Positions 1 through 12,610 of a stretch of DNA of 64,000 bases are shown here, piece by piece. Under the pieces are notes generated by a model that saw only the letters and a list, made by a program, of their open reading frames with translations, made no database searches and had not been told where the DNA came from. Position numbers and translations under genes: made by a program. Every line of letters starts with the position of its first letter. The stretch's first letter is position 1. Source of the stretch: Eremomyces bilateralis CBS 781.70 (Eukaryota > Ascomycota > Dothideomycetes > Eremomycetales > Eremomycetaceae); assembly GCF_010015585.1 (NCBI RefSeq), contig NW_022985081.1, forward strand, positions 171,995 through 235,994. Direction: 5' to 3'.

Positions 1-2
1 CA

Positions 3-176
3 GCCCCAAAACGCAAGAAGAAGGTTCGGATAGATCCCAATGTTAAGTTCGCACAGATTAAAGAGATCAAAGTAGCGCAAGAGGCTGTACGGCTTCTGGA
101 GGCAAATACTATACTAGAACAGAGTATTCCCGTGGCTGAAACTATACCAGACGCTCCCCAAGATGCTGTACAATAG
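3..176 (+). CDS. C-terminal fragment of an open frame cut by the window edge; possible pogo/Fot1-type transposase tail
   Basis: An open frame runs in from the left edge and stops with TAG at 174-176, giving 57 visible residues. It begins with a lysine/arginine cluster (PKRKKKVRIDPN), followed by a charged helix-like stretch. Fungal pogo/Fot1 (CENP-B/DDE-1) transposases often end with a basic patch followed by a 'DPNxxFAxI' segment, and this tail resembles that. The resemblance is from memory and weak. Catalytic parts, if any, lie outside the window. It could equally be the end of an unrelated nuclear protein. Confidence 0.35.
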   Translation, partial: APKRKKKVRIDPNVKFAQIKEIKVAQEAVRLLEANTILEQSIPVAETIPDAPQDAVQ

Positions 177-576
177 TCCTATGGTTTGAATTTTCAATAT
201 AATTACGTGGTGGTAGAGATGTCACGGTTTTCATGATGGTGGCTAAGATGGTGATACTGGCCAAGTAGGTGGTTGGCCAACAGGCAGGGGTTCGAACTTA
301 GTGGACCAGGCGGCTCGGCCCGGAAATCTAGCGGCGGCATTCAGACGCCAGCGAGGCAGCGATGTTGGATTTTCATCGCGACTTTTGTCCTTTAAGACTT
401 TGACCACGTTCAGGTAGGACCTAAGTGAACTTGTCATATTCATTATGCTGTGCTACTTGAATTAATCCGCCATTCCAGAGCCTCTCGCCGAATGTGATAG
501 CCTGCGTTTTGTGTTCCGAGCAGCATACTGATCACACCAACTCGCCCTGTTGCGTGTCATAAAAGGGCCCCATGAT
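177..576. other. Intergenic, no gene seen
   Basis: This is the downstream region shared by the edge fragment and the convergent MFS gene. It contains no convincing codon pattern or repeat. Confidence 0.5.
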
Positions 577-2653
577 CTATACCCGCCTTGTCCGCCTAGC
601 AGCCACTACTGCTGCCACTTCCGCTTCCGTACCCACCGTTGGAGGCTGTCTCGGTACATCAAGAAGCGTTGATGGGTTGCTCCTAAACTCCCGATCGGTC
701 GGGCTGCTCCGAGAGTCCCGTGCGGTTGGGGTTCCATCCGGGTTACCCACTGGTAACGCTCCTGCCATCTCCACGCTCTCCAGAGTTGCCCGGCTGGGTG
801 GACGCAACTCTTCATGTTCCCCATGCTCCGGAGCCTGATCCTCCTTTTCCTCGAAAGTCCAGGCACCGACAGCTTTGGGGACAGTGACCATACTCATGGC
901 AATGACTAGTTCAATAACGCTGCTTGCCACCCCGAACCACGTGCCATGCCGGAACCTTTGAGATTCAACTCTGGAAGTGGCCTCCGAGGCCATGTGGCCA
1001 AAGGCGATGAGCAAGCTCATTCCGAGGAAGTACATTGTGTGGATCAGGGCCGCAGCGAGTCCTTGCTTGCGTCTTGGGAAATTTGTCATGATGAAGACGG
1101 TCGAAACCGCGTACAGCAAGTCGAACCCGAGAGCGATACAAATCATGGGCAGGAATATGACAACCCAATAACTTGGTACATCTTTTATGTAGAGAAATGA
1201 CAAGAACGCAATAATATTTGCAAGGCTCGAGACTACGAGGAGATATTTGCCGTCGAATCGACGAATGAGCAGCCAGCCACCGACAGGAATAAGCATTCCA
1301 GCGATTGCCCTTGGCATGAACCACAGTGCTGCTATGGTTGCGTTTCTGTGTGCGTAAACCCAATAGATGCTATGTCCTTGTCAGCAGTGACCATTGAAAC
1401 CCAGATACTAGCTCTCAGGTCATTTCCTTGGGTCCTAGTACCAACCGCCAAAGACTTGTTTTAAAAATAGACTCTGTACTTACTGCTGGAAGAGATGGAA
1501 CATCAAGACCCCATACGATGCAAATCCACAAAGTAGTGCCAGTGCCAATGGTCTCATATGGGTGACTTTGAGGATGTCGAACGGAATGAGCGGTTCTGCT
1601 GCTACCTTCCACTCGACGTATGCGAAAGCAGCAAGAAGTGCAACTCCGGCAATGAAAGTCGAATATACCAGTGGCGATGCCCATTTAGCTGCCGTATGCG
1701 GACTGAGGAGGATCGCGAAGGTGGAAAGACCCAAACTGGATGCAAGGAGCAACAGCCCAAGCCAATCTTGCCCGCGGACTGTGCTCACTCTCTCCCACGG
1801 CCATATAATGTACCAGAATGATATCAAGGCCAAGGGTGTGCTTATAAGTGCCCCGATGAAGAAAAACCACGACCAACCCATGGTTTCAACCAGCATACCT
1901 CCGACTGCAGAGCCTAGGAGGTATCCAAGCCCAAAAGAAGCACCGTAAAAGACGTATGCCCAAGTCTTTCTTTCCGCCGGTCGGTACGCTTTTCCAAGGA
2001 GAGAGAGTCCGGCAGGAAGAAATGCAGCCGGTCCGAGTGCGGAGATTGCTCGTAATACGAGGAACATGGTGTAGTTGACAGAGAAACCAGTGATTAGGTT
2101 CGTGACATAGAACCAGGCGATTCCCAAATGGAACATTGCGTATTCACCGATAGCATCAATCAGATGGCCCATTGGGAGGATGAAGCACGCAACCGTGAGA
2201 GTGAATGCATTGAGGGTCCAGGCGTGGGTTGATTCAGGGAAATCAAGTGCGACATGGAGTTGGGGCATGATAACGAGGAACCCGTTGGTGAAGTATTCCT
2301 AATATTCGAAAAGATAGTGTTAGTGCGACCTCATATGAGAAGGTATAGGGATCTTGGTGATGTACCGATAGCATAGCTGACATCATTATGGTGATCAAGA
2401 AGATCATTTCTCCCGCCATAGTCATATTGCCAGGTCCACTCATTCTAGGCAATTCTAACTCCTCTAGGCTGGGCCGTGACCTTGGTGACGGGCCGCCAGG
2501 GTTCGAGGCAAGAGGGAGTAGAGCTCTAGCGGCACCGATCTCCGAAGTATTTTGCGGTAGTGTCTGGGGAGGAGAAGGTGGAGGAGGCCGGCGAGGAAGG
2601 GGGGGAGGAGGGGGGGAGGGAGCAACCTCCCTGGGTTCCTTTCCTGGTGCCAT
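577..2653 (-). CDS. Major facilitator superfamily transporter (drug/H+ antiporter-like), plasma membrane
   Basis: Three exons are proposed: 2653-2366, 2298-1484 and 1369-577, with introns of 67 and 114 bp and frame kept at both joins (631 residues). The N-terminus is a long proline-rich cytosolic tail. Hydrophobic helices follow, starting near residue 80. A conserved stretch after the first loop (YFTNGFLVIMPQL) and GPAAFLPAGLSLLGKAYRPAER, split over helices 4-5, match fungal multidrug/aminotriazole-type MFS proteins (DHA2-like, 12-14 helices). The C-terminal tail of about 90 residues is hydrophilic. The substrate cannot be told from sequence. The second intron is long for this window, so the exon 2-3 boundary is the least certain part. 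Confidence 0.8.
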
Positions 2654-3294
2654 TGGACAATATCCTATGTGATTGAAAGGACTGGAACGACTAAACCGAC
2701 TGAAACAACTGAAACAACTGAGAACAACAGGGACTCAAACATTGATCACCGAGATAGGATGATGATGGTTGGTGGTCGGATATGAATCAAGATAATCAGT
2801 GGAGCGAGATGAAAGAAGCAGGGTATCTGAAGTGAAAATTCACCAACAGCAACAGGGAGTCCGATAATCACTTCCTGGATGAAGCCGCCATTCTCCAAAT
2901 AAGTGAAACTGAATAATACAGACTCATGTATGAGGCAACAAACTGTGTTGGCGAGGTGACGAGGCGGCAACTTTCCCTTCCTTATTGCAGCGAAGACAAG
3001 TCGCACAATCGTTATCGCCAGATGTCCCATCTTCCAGTCCTGAGCTCCTAATCCATGCTGCAGATTCTGCACTGCATGTTTGGACAATAGCGTTATGCGT
3101 GCTTTGTCGAACAGGCGCACAACCAAGCCAGTTCAAGGGTGTCCCATACTGTGAAGAACCCCTGAGTATCGCTAGCAGATCCACCACAAGGATTACAGAA
3201 ACTATACTCGCAATAGACACTTCCTACCATCTCTGAACGTATCTATGGGGCCTCATATGCAGATGAAGGAAGACTTAGCCTGTAGAGCAAACCT
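2654..3294. other. Intergenic; upstream region of the MFS gene
   Basis: There is no gene. A short direct repeat of an ACTG-AAAC-AACTG type lies around 2690-2722, in the likely 5' leader of the transporter. Nothing else is recognisable. Confidence 0.5.
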
Positions 3295-5584
3295 CTAGCC
3301 TGCTCCGCTACCCTTTCCTTCCTTCATGGCAACCTGCATCAAACGCCCAACCCCTTCAACCCCATGCTTGCTGAGCCACTCCACAACGACCACCCTAAAT
3401 TCTCTCCAAGTCATTTCTTCCCCTGTACTCTTCGTCCACTCCTCCAGAGACCGCTGGGAAACCGGCATTTTCAACGTGGAAAAGACATCCTGCTTCCCCA
3501 TGTTTCGGCCAAACTCTTCCCACGCTTCTTTGGCCAGTGAAATAAGCGCCAAATGATTCGCCACATTTCCGAACTCCTTGAGATCTAGGCCGAATCCCTG
3601 TGTAGACCACCATCTCTTCAGAGCAGCAACATACTCGGGGCTTAATCCGAACGCATATCCGCCATGGCTAGTGTCGAAGGCGCGGTTTCGCCATAGTAAG
3701 TTCACGGAATCGAGGATATGTGAATTGAATGTTTGTGTCGTGGTTGCTGACGGTGCGTTGCGGGATGATGAACGGATGAGCATTTCAAGCGGTGGTTTAT
3801 ACGATGCAAGGACAGCGGTCCCCAGATTAAGAGAGGGAAGATGTGGAGAGGCAAGTAATGGAGACACGATGTGTGCCGGCATCAGAGGAAGCGGAAATAA
3901 AGATGGGGAAAAGAGGTCTGGAATGATCCGGTAGATATGGGGTAGAGAAGGTATGGAGAGATCTGATTGAGGATGACCGCAAGAAAGTGGGCAGGATCGG
4001 GTGATCTGCTCGACGAAAGAGTAGATGCTTTCAATTTGAAAGCGTAGCATACCAGTCCCCAAAGAAGAGTGGCTACACAATTTCTCTTCTTGAGCCCAGT
4101 TCCACAGAAGAGAAATTAGCGGCGAGCATATTAAAGAGTGAAGCTTGTCGGGAGGGATCCGAGCCCGGACAACGTTTATGCGGGAGAAGTACGCTTCATA
4201 GGGCGCTAGAAAACTTAATCAGCCACAGGCGCGATGATGGGCATGATAGTTGTACTACCTGTGAGGTCGTGAAGTGGGAGATAGGGCAAGATAGCCATCA
4301 GCGACGATAGGTTCGGATCTTCCTCCGCAACGCAGTCGTCGAGGTACTGTTTGACGAAGGTTTGAGCAAGCGGCGACAGTGGCTATCCAGTCGTTAGAAT
4401 AGGCCGACTCTGGAACCAGGCATAACTCACCTCCTTAGTTCGATAGTGAAAGTCTGCTAAGCCCGCCAACACTTCTCGCAAATGGCCATCATCTTCACCC
4501 CCTTCCCTCAAATTTCTTAGCTCGTCGTCAAAGACCTGCGCCAACCAGAACTGCAACCGCTTTCTTAAATCGTCGGACGGATGAAGGGTGAGGTAGTGCT
4601 GTAATAAGGGATCTCGCAACGCAGACGCCATCTGCGATGGCGGCTCCACCTTCTCGTAGACCTCCACAAACCGCTCGACGGAATCAATCTCCTCCAGGGT
4701 GACCGATTCCTCACTCGCGTATGCCGTCCGCACTTCCGGGACAACCCCTCTCCTCCCTCTCCTTTTCCCCCGCTGCACAGAGAACCCTCCTCCCGGCGCA
4801 TCCGCCACCAAGTCCCTCGCCCTTCCCTGAATCTCCTTCAACCGCCCTACTAACTCCCAATCGGGCCCTTTCAACCTCGTCCGCCTCCCTTGAGCTACAC
4901 CGACGCTCACAATGACCTCCGGATAAAACTCTTTGAATACCCCAAGCAGCCCGACCAGCGGCGCTGTATCACCCGCCCCGCGACACAGCTCCAGCAACAT
5001 CTGGATCCGATACGGGCGCACATGCGCGCGGCGGGTGATCCGCGCGAGCAGCGCACAGAGCGCCGGGCGCAGGGCACCGACGTCGAGGAGGGAGAAGAGC
5101 AGACCGTAGACGCGAGATAGAATCCGTGGTTCCTCGAAGGCGGACGGTACGGCGGTGAGGTTGAGGAGCCAGAGGAGGATGGAGATTTGGGTAGGGAGGG
5201 GGGGTTTGGTGGGAGAGGGACCGAGAGCGGAGAGGGCGGGGAGGATGAGAGAGGTGGGGAGGGGTGAGAGGGGAAAGAGGTTGGTGAAGAGGATATTGAT
5301 CGTGGAGTGAGGAAGACAGTTGGGTTGGGGAATAAGGAGAAGGGGAATAAGGCGCGTTAGTTGCGGGAGAGTGAGGCCGGACGAGAGGGCTTGGGCAGCG
5401 AGGGATTCAGCATATGGTTCAGACTTGAGCGTTCGGGATCGCGATGTGAGCTTGACGGCTATAGCAGTATTGTCAATATTCCTTCAACAAGACGAAAGAG
5501 CTTCTTGAGGATGAGATGCTAACCTTCTGAGAGCCGGTCGAGACAGTCTTCGATCGGGTAGTAAGGGTCTTCGGCATCAGCCAT
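3295..5584 (-). CDS. Mis6/CENP-I family inner kinetochore protein
   Basis: Four exons are read: 5584-5524, 5458-4431, 4382-4259 and 4205-3295 (introns 65, 48 and 53 bp), giving 707 residues, close to the usual Mis6/CENP-I length. The start is fixed by MADAEDPYYPIEDCLDRL in a small first exon. Family hallmarks are an alpha-helical, HEAT-like body, the block HVRPYRIQMLLELCRGA followed by LLGVFKEFYPEVIV, and a helical C-terminus ending in a WREFRVVVVEWLSKHG segment. Mis6/CENP-I (Ctf3 in yeast) belongs to the constitutive centromere-associated network and helps recruit CENP-A. It acts at the centromere in the nucleus. A glycine- and arginine-rich insert lies near the middle. Confidence in the family is good; exon 3 is short and could be off by a few bases. 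Confidence 0.8.
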
Positions 5585-6398
5585 CTGCGTATCCCCATCT
5601 TGTGACCCCATCCTGTCATTCCTAGCTCTTGTGTTTGCACTTTTATGATATTTTGAACATCTCCTCCCGAATGGGGTGATAGCATGGAATTAATGTCTTC
5701 GTTAGAACGCGATCGGAAGGACGCGTCTTGTGAGCGTGGTCACGTGCGGTGATCAATTTCAACCGCTGAAGACGATCGATATGTTGGATATTATATCGGC
5801 AAGAGCACCATCGAAAAAACTACAAGGTCTGGCTATTTGACCCTGACGATGCTTCTAGCAATTCACCCTCGTGGTCATTGCTTTGCCCGGCTAATATGGA
5901 TCCAGAATTGAGATCAAATAGTTGCAGGTCTAACCAAAGTCGGAACGATAAATCCTATCAATTGCCATCATCTGCCATAAAAGCTTTTCTAACTGCCTGG
6001 TATCTCAAATATATCGATAGATCGGTAAATAACCTCATCAACCACGGTGTCATCACCCCTGTCATCATCATTTTCCTTCTATAAACATCCTGTTCACCCT
6101 CCGTCATCGTCCCAGTGGACTATAAAACAGGATTGGGTACCTCCGTTCATACCCCAAGAAGATTCCGTACAAATACAAGCGTACCAGTACGTTAGAATGA
6201 AAAGCCAGTAAAAGCCCAAAGCCCGCTATCCGCTGTACGCCGAAGGAAAGCAAATATTAAGTCGACCTGATTCCGGGGCCGATGATATATCCGAACTCGG
6301 AAACGGAAGATTGAGAACGGAACTCCACGCACTGCAAACCGCCGTCTTAAATCAAAGATCGAGTGCCACCAAAGCGCCCCCATTATTCCTCACTCCGC
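5585..6398. other. Intergenic between two minus-strand genes
   Basis: It holds the promoter of the Mis6-like gene (right after 5584) and the downstream region of the next gene. No coding signal or repeat is seen. Confidence 0.5.
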
Positions 6399-7918
6399 TT
6401 ATGAATGGAACAGATCCCACGCCCGGTCACACAACCTCAAGAACTCCTCTTTCTTCCTCTGCACACTCTCCGGGCTATCCCGCCCCTCGCCAAACGCGCC
6501 CCGCTTTTCAGGCCCGCGTCCCAGCGGCGGCGTCCCCATATCCCGTTCATACTCCTCCCTCGTCCTCCGGCGCGACGTCGACCCTGTGCTGCTTGGATGC
6601 GGCATCTCGGGCCGGTCGCGCTCACGCTCGTAGTTATAGCTCGCGTGCGGGTGTGGATGCGAGTGGGCGGCGGCAGAGGGGGCGGAGAGGCCGAGGTGGG
6701 CTTTTTGCGGAATGGGAGACGGAGGGGTGGGGGGCTGGTGGCCGCCGTAGTGGACGATGCGGGGGAGGAGGTCCTCGCGGCCGCCGGACATGGATTGAAC
6801 AGCGTCCTCGGCGGAGTTGAATTCGCGACGGGTGGATTGTGGGAGTTGCGAGAGTTGTTGGTTGTGTGGCAGTTGGTGCGGGTGGGAGTTGGAGGTGGGT
6901 GGGAATCCAGGCGAGGGGAGGGGGACCTGGTGGGTGGAATGCGAGGAGGGCGAGTGGTGGAAGGTCGGGCGGGCGGTGTGCGGGGCGGCGGAGTTGAGTT
7001 CGGAAGCGAAGACGTCGGTAATGGGGGGTAGGCGGTTGTTGGTTTGAGTGGCGGGGACGTGGTGGATGTGAGAAGTGTGTGAAAGGGACGCGGGTTGGTT
7101 GGCGATGTGTCGCGTGAGGGGTTGAATGGTCTGTCGCAATCCTGTGAAAGTCTGGTTGATAGGAGCCGACTGGATCACTCGCTCGTTGGCGAACTGCTCG
7201 TGGGACGGCGGTGCGATAGAGAGTCCCGGGGGCGGCCCTTTGCGGCGAGAAGTTCCTGGAGTCTTGAGGGAGTTCTTGAGGGCGGAGGAAGGCTCCTTTT
7301 GTCCTTTTTGTCGAGCTTCGATAATTAGCCGCTGCTGCTCCCGGACGTCCATGCTGCGTTGAAGCTGTTCGCGCATCGAAGGGTCATGGGTCTGGAATCC
7401 GGGAGAGAGACAGGCCAGTCCGACGTCTTTCAGAGCCAGTCCGGCACTCTCCATGCCATTTGTGGGGAGACCTGGAGCACTGGTCATGTTCACGGAGAGG
7501 TCGAGACGACGAGGACGGTGACGCGTCGTGATTTCGGGAGAGGCGGGTTCTTTTTTCACGATCACCTTTGGCACGGCTCCATTGCGGCTTCTATATGGTC
7601 AAGTCAGCCTAGGTCACGGTACAGGCAATGCATCTGAACCTGGTCTCTTGCATTGCCAGAACGCAAGAGCCCCAAGACATCTGCACATGGCATTTCGAGA
7701 CAAGGTTGGTCTTACGTTGGTGAGTGTTTTCCATTTCCCATGCGCCTCAGTACTGTCCCTTCGCCGCCGGATACTGGACTGTTGCTGAGTTGATTTCCGC
7801 TCGCCGAGCGACTATTCGGAGTCCCCGATGTACTACCCGACGGTTGGATTGTGGCGTACGCTCGCGTTGTCGCCTCCATAGAGGTGGTAATGGGCGGGTG
7901 GGCTACTGCCGTCGACAT
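6399..7918 (-). CDS. Unrecognised, largely disordered protein of 464 residues
   Basis: Two exons are proposed: 7918-7716 and 7590-6399, with a 125-bp intron whose removal joins THSP-like and VPKVIVKKEP segments in frame. The protein is rich in Ser, Pro, His and Gln with few hydrophobic stretches. It has a basic block (VIVKKEPASPE then RHRPRRLDLS) near residue 75, a helical MREQLQRSMDVREQQRL segment, and a C-terminal charged helix (SVQRKKEEFLRLCDRAWDLF). This composition suggests a nuclear regulatory or scaffold protein, but I recognise no named family. The upstream region is strongly pyrimidine-rich on the coding strand, as in many highly used fungal promoters. Third-position GC bias and the conserved-looking terminal blocks argue that it is a real gene. 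Confidence 0.65.
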
Positions 7919-10900
7919 AGCTGCTATAGTATCTGTAGGATATCTTTTAATCCTTCAACGTATATTCGAGGGGTCGATTTCCGTCGTAGAGGCCACGATC
8001 CGACCGGTGGGGCGGGTACAGGGTCGGACGAGTTTAAGGAGCGTTCGGTGCAAGTAGAGGGATCTACTCAGAGTAACGGGCGGCTGCACGAGGGGGAAGA
8101 AACCGGTGGCAGAGGAGAAAGGGAGGAACCCGAGGAAGGGATAGGTGGTGGGAGAGGGAAGATGTGAAGTAGGAGAAGGATGTAAATGAGAGACGAGACA
8201 AGTGGTGGTGCAAGAAGGAAGGGTTTGGCGATTATACTAAGTAGGTTTAGGCGTAGGGACGGGATTTCCTTAGGCCTTGCTGACTCCAGCGAGGTTAGGG
8301 GGATTCTGCGACAGGATCGCTGATCACTGATGGGAGGGACGGGAGGACGGGGATTGCTGCGATGCTGAAGCTGAAAGGAGAACGGCAACTAGCCGAGCAA
8401 CCCCTTTCTTGGGACCAGAGCAATATAGGATGGGTTGATTGGTTTTCGCCTGGCCGTCGCACTGTACCTCTCCAAATCTGATGTTCCGTCGATAGAGGGA
8501 TTGTGGGAAATGATTGGAACGGCCCAGGGAGAACGAGAAAGACCGGATGAGGAATTGACTATTGAGTATGGAGGGGGGACTGGGGAGGGATCGGGGGCAA
8601 GGGGGGCCCAGAGTTTAACAATTCAACATCCAAGGGATGCCGACAGGGCTAGAGGGCGAGCTACCAACTACCAATTGACGATTGGCGGCATTCCAAAGGT
8701 TTAAACAAGACGATGGACATGGAGTAGCCGAGCAAGTTGTAAAGGAGACATCGGACATGGGGTCGGCGTGTGGTCGTCGCAGGCTAAGCACGACGATGAA
8801 ACCGAAGCGTGGAGGCGAGAGGTGCAGAACGGCCAGGGGCTTGCAAATTTATCATTTACTCCATACACAATTATGATTTATGGCTTTTCTCATTTCTGCC
8901 GCAACGGGTTTCCTGACTGGCTTATTCTTTCCAACTCCTGGAGAGAATCTGAGAAATGACCGGGTTTACCGACTCCCATTTGCCATTTAGCGTGGTGCAT
9001 TTCCATTTGAGCTGGCATCTTTGCTTCCCGTAGTCACTGTCGTGCAGAAGCGTAAAACCAAAGTGGGGCCAACCCTTTCGGGCTCCGTACTCAAATAGGT
9101 ACTTGTCCCTCTGCTGCATGATTCTTGTGTGTGCGAGTTGTGAAAGTATCGAGAATTCCGCTTGATAATCACGATGGGGAAATTGAACCACTCCTGCAAA
9201 GGATCAGTGGAGCGAGTGGAGCGAGATGATACGAAGATCGCACGCTTTAAGCCTTCGACAGATCCCTCCTCGTGGAAGTGGAAACACGCGAGAGTTTCAA
9301 TAGGGAATGGGAGTCATCCATATTTACACACGATGCACATTATACCGGTATCTGACCATTGCCTTGTGGTCCGAGTTGTGGGTGATGCTGTCAATCATGA
9401 AGATCTCTCAAATCTCGATCCATGGAACATCATCGCTTTGCCGCAAGTCTGCCTCGTCGCACAACACCAAAGTCCGTCTCAAACATGCGGTAGTAACGTG
9501 TGCTCATCCTATCGGACCAAGATCACACAGCAGTCCTCCGGATACATACAGACTAGTCAATAGTCATATTCCCTTCTCAGTCCTCACCATCGCTGTAACA
9601 TATCCAACCCACTCCACTCTTGGGCTCCCCCGAAAACGAAACTGCGAATTGCGATGAAGGTCGCATTATTCGCACATTTGCAGCCATCGCTGTTTTAGCC
9701 GCCGCAGATGACTTCCGCACGCGCTAGGATTGGCACCCCCTGCGGCCTCTCACTGGTCGACGAACGCCTCCAGCAGCTCCAGCTACACCCTGCGGCCCAC
9801 CGTCTCCGTAGCGCAAGGGCCTTTTTCAAACGTTTCACGCGTCAGATTCGAGATGAGCCAGTGAGCCGGCAAGCCAAGACGGACCCCTTCACTTTTCCTT
9901 TTGGACGATCCAGGCCCTTTGCAAGCACTCCAGCAACCATGAACCATGATGCATTTCGATTTTCCGCGCTTTGGGCTGATCGGTTCCGCCGTCGGTTCTG
10001 GACAAGGCGTCGTCTCATCCTCACAAATATGTTTTACAGTGTAACAAGTCTAATGACTAGCGAGAGAACAAAATGAGCCAGGACGACTGGACGAGCCCTA
10101 AGTACAGGGCCAGAAGAAATTCCCCATCAACCAGATGCCTGGTTCGAGGGATCGCCGCCAGGGAAGCCCATGGCGTGGCCGCTATCCAATTCAATATTGC
10201 AATATCTTAATGTCACTCCTTGCTCCAGGTTTCTTCTCCATTGTGTATCATCATTCCCTACCAATCAAAGCCCCGGGCTGTCTTTCCTCCGTTGCATCGC
10301 CGTTGTCCGTCCTCTTCGAGCTTGTTTCTTCTCCACCCGTGCGATTGGAAGTGTGTTGGGCCGGATGGCGTGGTCTCACTTCAACATGTCATTCCGAAAC
10401 CTCCAGTTCCGAAATGTCTAGCTCCAATCGACCGAAGGGCAATTCGACATTCATTCCTGCGGTCTCATGGCTGGCATAGAAGCACCTCAAATGCAATGCA
10501 CCATTCCTTCGTTGTAGCGCCAATAGTATCTCCGCGGCATCCTCCCAAAACCGCAATCCGGCGCTTGGAGAAGTGGGAGGCTGCAACCCGACCCAACGCT
10601 CCATCTACTGGCCGTAGCGTTGCCGCCCGACACCAGTCGCTTCTGCGTGCTCGACCGTACATAAAGTTGCATCTATCTTCCCTTTCAGGCCGGATGATGC
10701 AAGTTTGACTCAAGTTCTTCTCGCTTAGGCGCGGTGGTTCTGCCGCTTCGCGGATTTGTGCGACTTCAACGGGAATGTCACATTGGACTTACTTTGGAGA
10801 GCCAGATACCCCGCAAAGGCGTGCTGCAAACTGACCCGTTGAGGGTTCCATGTTGTTCGAGCCTCGAGGAGAATGGAGGGGAATCCCCTGCCCTGTTAGC

Positions 10901-12610
10901 AAGTAGCCAGACGGCATATGTGATATGGTGGGGCAAAGATGTCTACCACATGCTAATATCGATCGAGCGGGCAATATATCGCTGAGCTTGACAGCTTTCG
11001 TCCGATGCAGCATGATAATAATAGAATTTCAAGGTTTGGGATAGATAATCCAGATCGAAGGATATATCACGACAATCGTGTTGTCGATTGGGGTCTATGA
11101 GAACCCTTGACTCCCAAATGCTTTGCGAGATAATTCCTTTCAAGTCTCAAGCCCTACATACGCTATGGGACCGACAACTGAACCGATCGTAGAACCGGGC
11201 TATATCTTGACGCAGATATACCTATGTCCATATTGAGGGCTGTTTTGAAACGTTGATCAGCACAGTTTGCGTAGAACCATAGACAGACAGTATAGCCCCA
11301 TCCAGTCAATGGCGGCCATGGCCGGTGCCCAGTCTCAACGGCTGCTACCCTCGCCCAGCAACGATGGCATTCTTGGCCTCTTATTTGACAATATGTCCGG
11401 CTGGTCGTTCATGAACATCAAACGGAAGCCCCGCCAACCTAGTCGGAATAGTCTCCTCCTCGCCAGTAACAAATGCAGCGCACCGCACGTTGTTTGTAAT
11501 ATTGCCGCACGACGGGAGGACACTTTTCGTGCCGGTATCAAATAAATTAGGCTAGGCGTGCATTTAGGACCCAGACTTTGGGTATACATGTACTGATATG
11601 TAGGCGAATAGTGCTACCGGAAGATATCCTAAGCCGAGGCAGTTGCCCGTTCGGGGTATATCAAGCCCAACTATTGCTTGACAGCTTGAGGGACTGTGAA
11701 AGTACGTTTCGCATGGTGAGGTAACAACAAGGTTTTCAAATAGAAAGAGGAAGCAGCAAATTGGATTCATCATTGACAGACGACAGAATATGCGTTGCTA
11801 GATCAACACGCTGATATTGATGGTTCCTGAAGACGTTGTCTTTTTGAGAAACATTGTCGTGCTCGCCAATAACCTACCACCGAGTCCATGTCCCCTAGGG
11901 CTGGAGCGGCATGGTTTCCATGAAGTCGTTGAATAGGACGCAGCGATTCCAACGCACGATAAATATCGTTAGATTGTCGCACAGGGAAGTATACAATACC
12001 CAGGACATCCTGAGAGATCGGCGATGGATTCTTGTAAAGCACCGGTACCCAAGCGCACAGGATCTCACTCCCGTAGATCTTCCGTTCGTCTGCTGCTCCA
12101 AAGTGCGACATTTATATTGGATCCAGCTTCTGCTCCGAGTGGAATTATCCGGCAAGCAACCGGATGACCACCCTCTCCTAGACACATACAGTCATACACC
12201 CGGGTTGTGTACTCGCGTAGCTCGCTTCTACGCCAGAGCCCTACTGCAGCCATAAAGTGGACATGTACACGGGTAGCAGCATACTGGAGCGTATGGCTAG
12301 GGCCTCTCGCGACTGTGAATGGATACCCTGATCCACCGGTATATGGCCAACACATACTGCATGGCTTGCGACGGATAGCGACAGTATGTCCTTGGGAGTA
12401 CCGAGGCAGTTTCGTCGACTGCATCGAGGTGCAGAATTCTGGAGTCGAGTAGTGAATCGCTACTGCTCGACTCCGATTCTCGAAGAAAATATATGGAGGG
12501 TCGGATGGTGAGCTCAGGCTCACGGTTGGGAGAGCGATTCTGGAGAAGAGGCCTCGGTCAGCCTCGATGTCGTCGCTGTATGGTAGCAGATCCTGATGTA
12601 AGGTCCAAAA
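7919..12610. other. 4.7 kb stretch without a convincing gene
   Basis: The first 500 bases are purine-rich on the + strand (for example 8085-8165), and are probably the promoter and leader of the minus-strand gene ending its 5' side at 7918. Beyond that, open frames exist on both strands (for example 9708-10076 +, 122 codons, arginine-rich; 12065-12523 -), but none shows a domain, good intron structure or clear codon bias. It may be decayed sequence, a long regulatory region or host to a non-coding transcript. Confidence 0.5.

Noticed and set aside
280-310. tRNA-like T-loop (GGTTCGAAC)
   Set aside because: The flanking bases do not form a T stem, and no acceptor or anticodon arm fits around it.
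2575-2630. G-rich tract as a quadruplex or regulatory element
   Set aside because: It is the proline-rich coding start of the MFS gene read on the other strand, so coding bias explains it.
12065-12523. Coding gene on the minus strand
   Set aside because: Protein-like phrases appear in several frames but no frame holds over a useful length and no domain is recognised.
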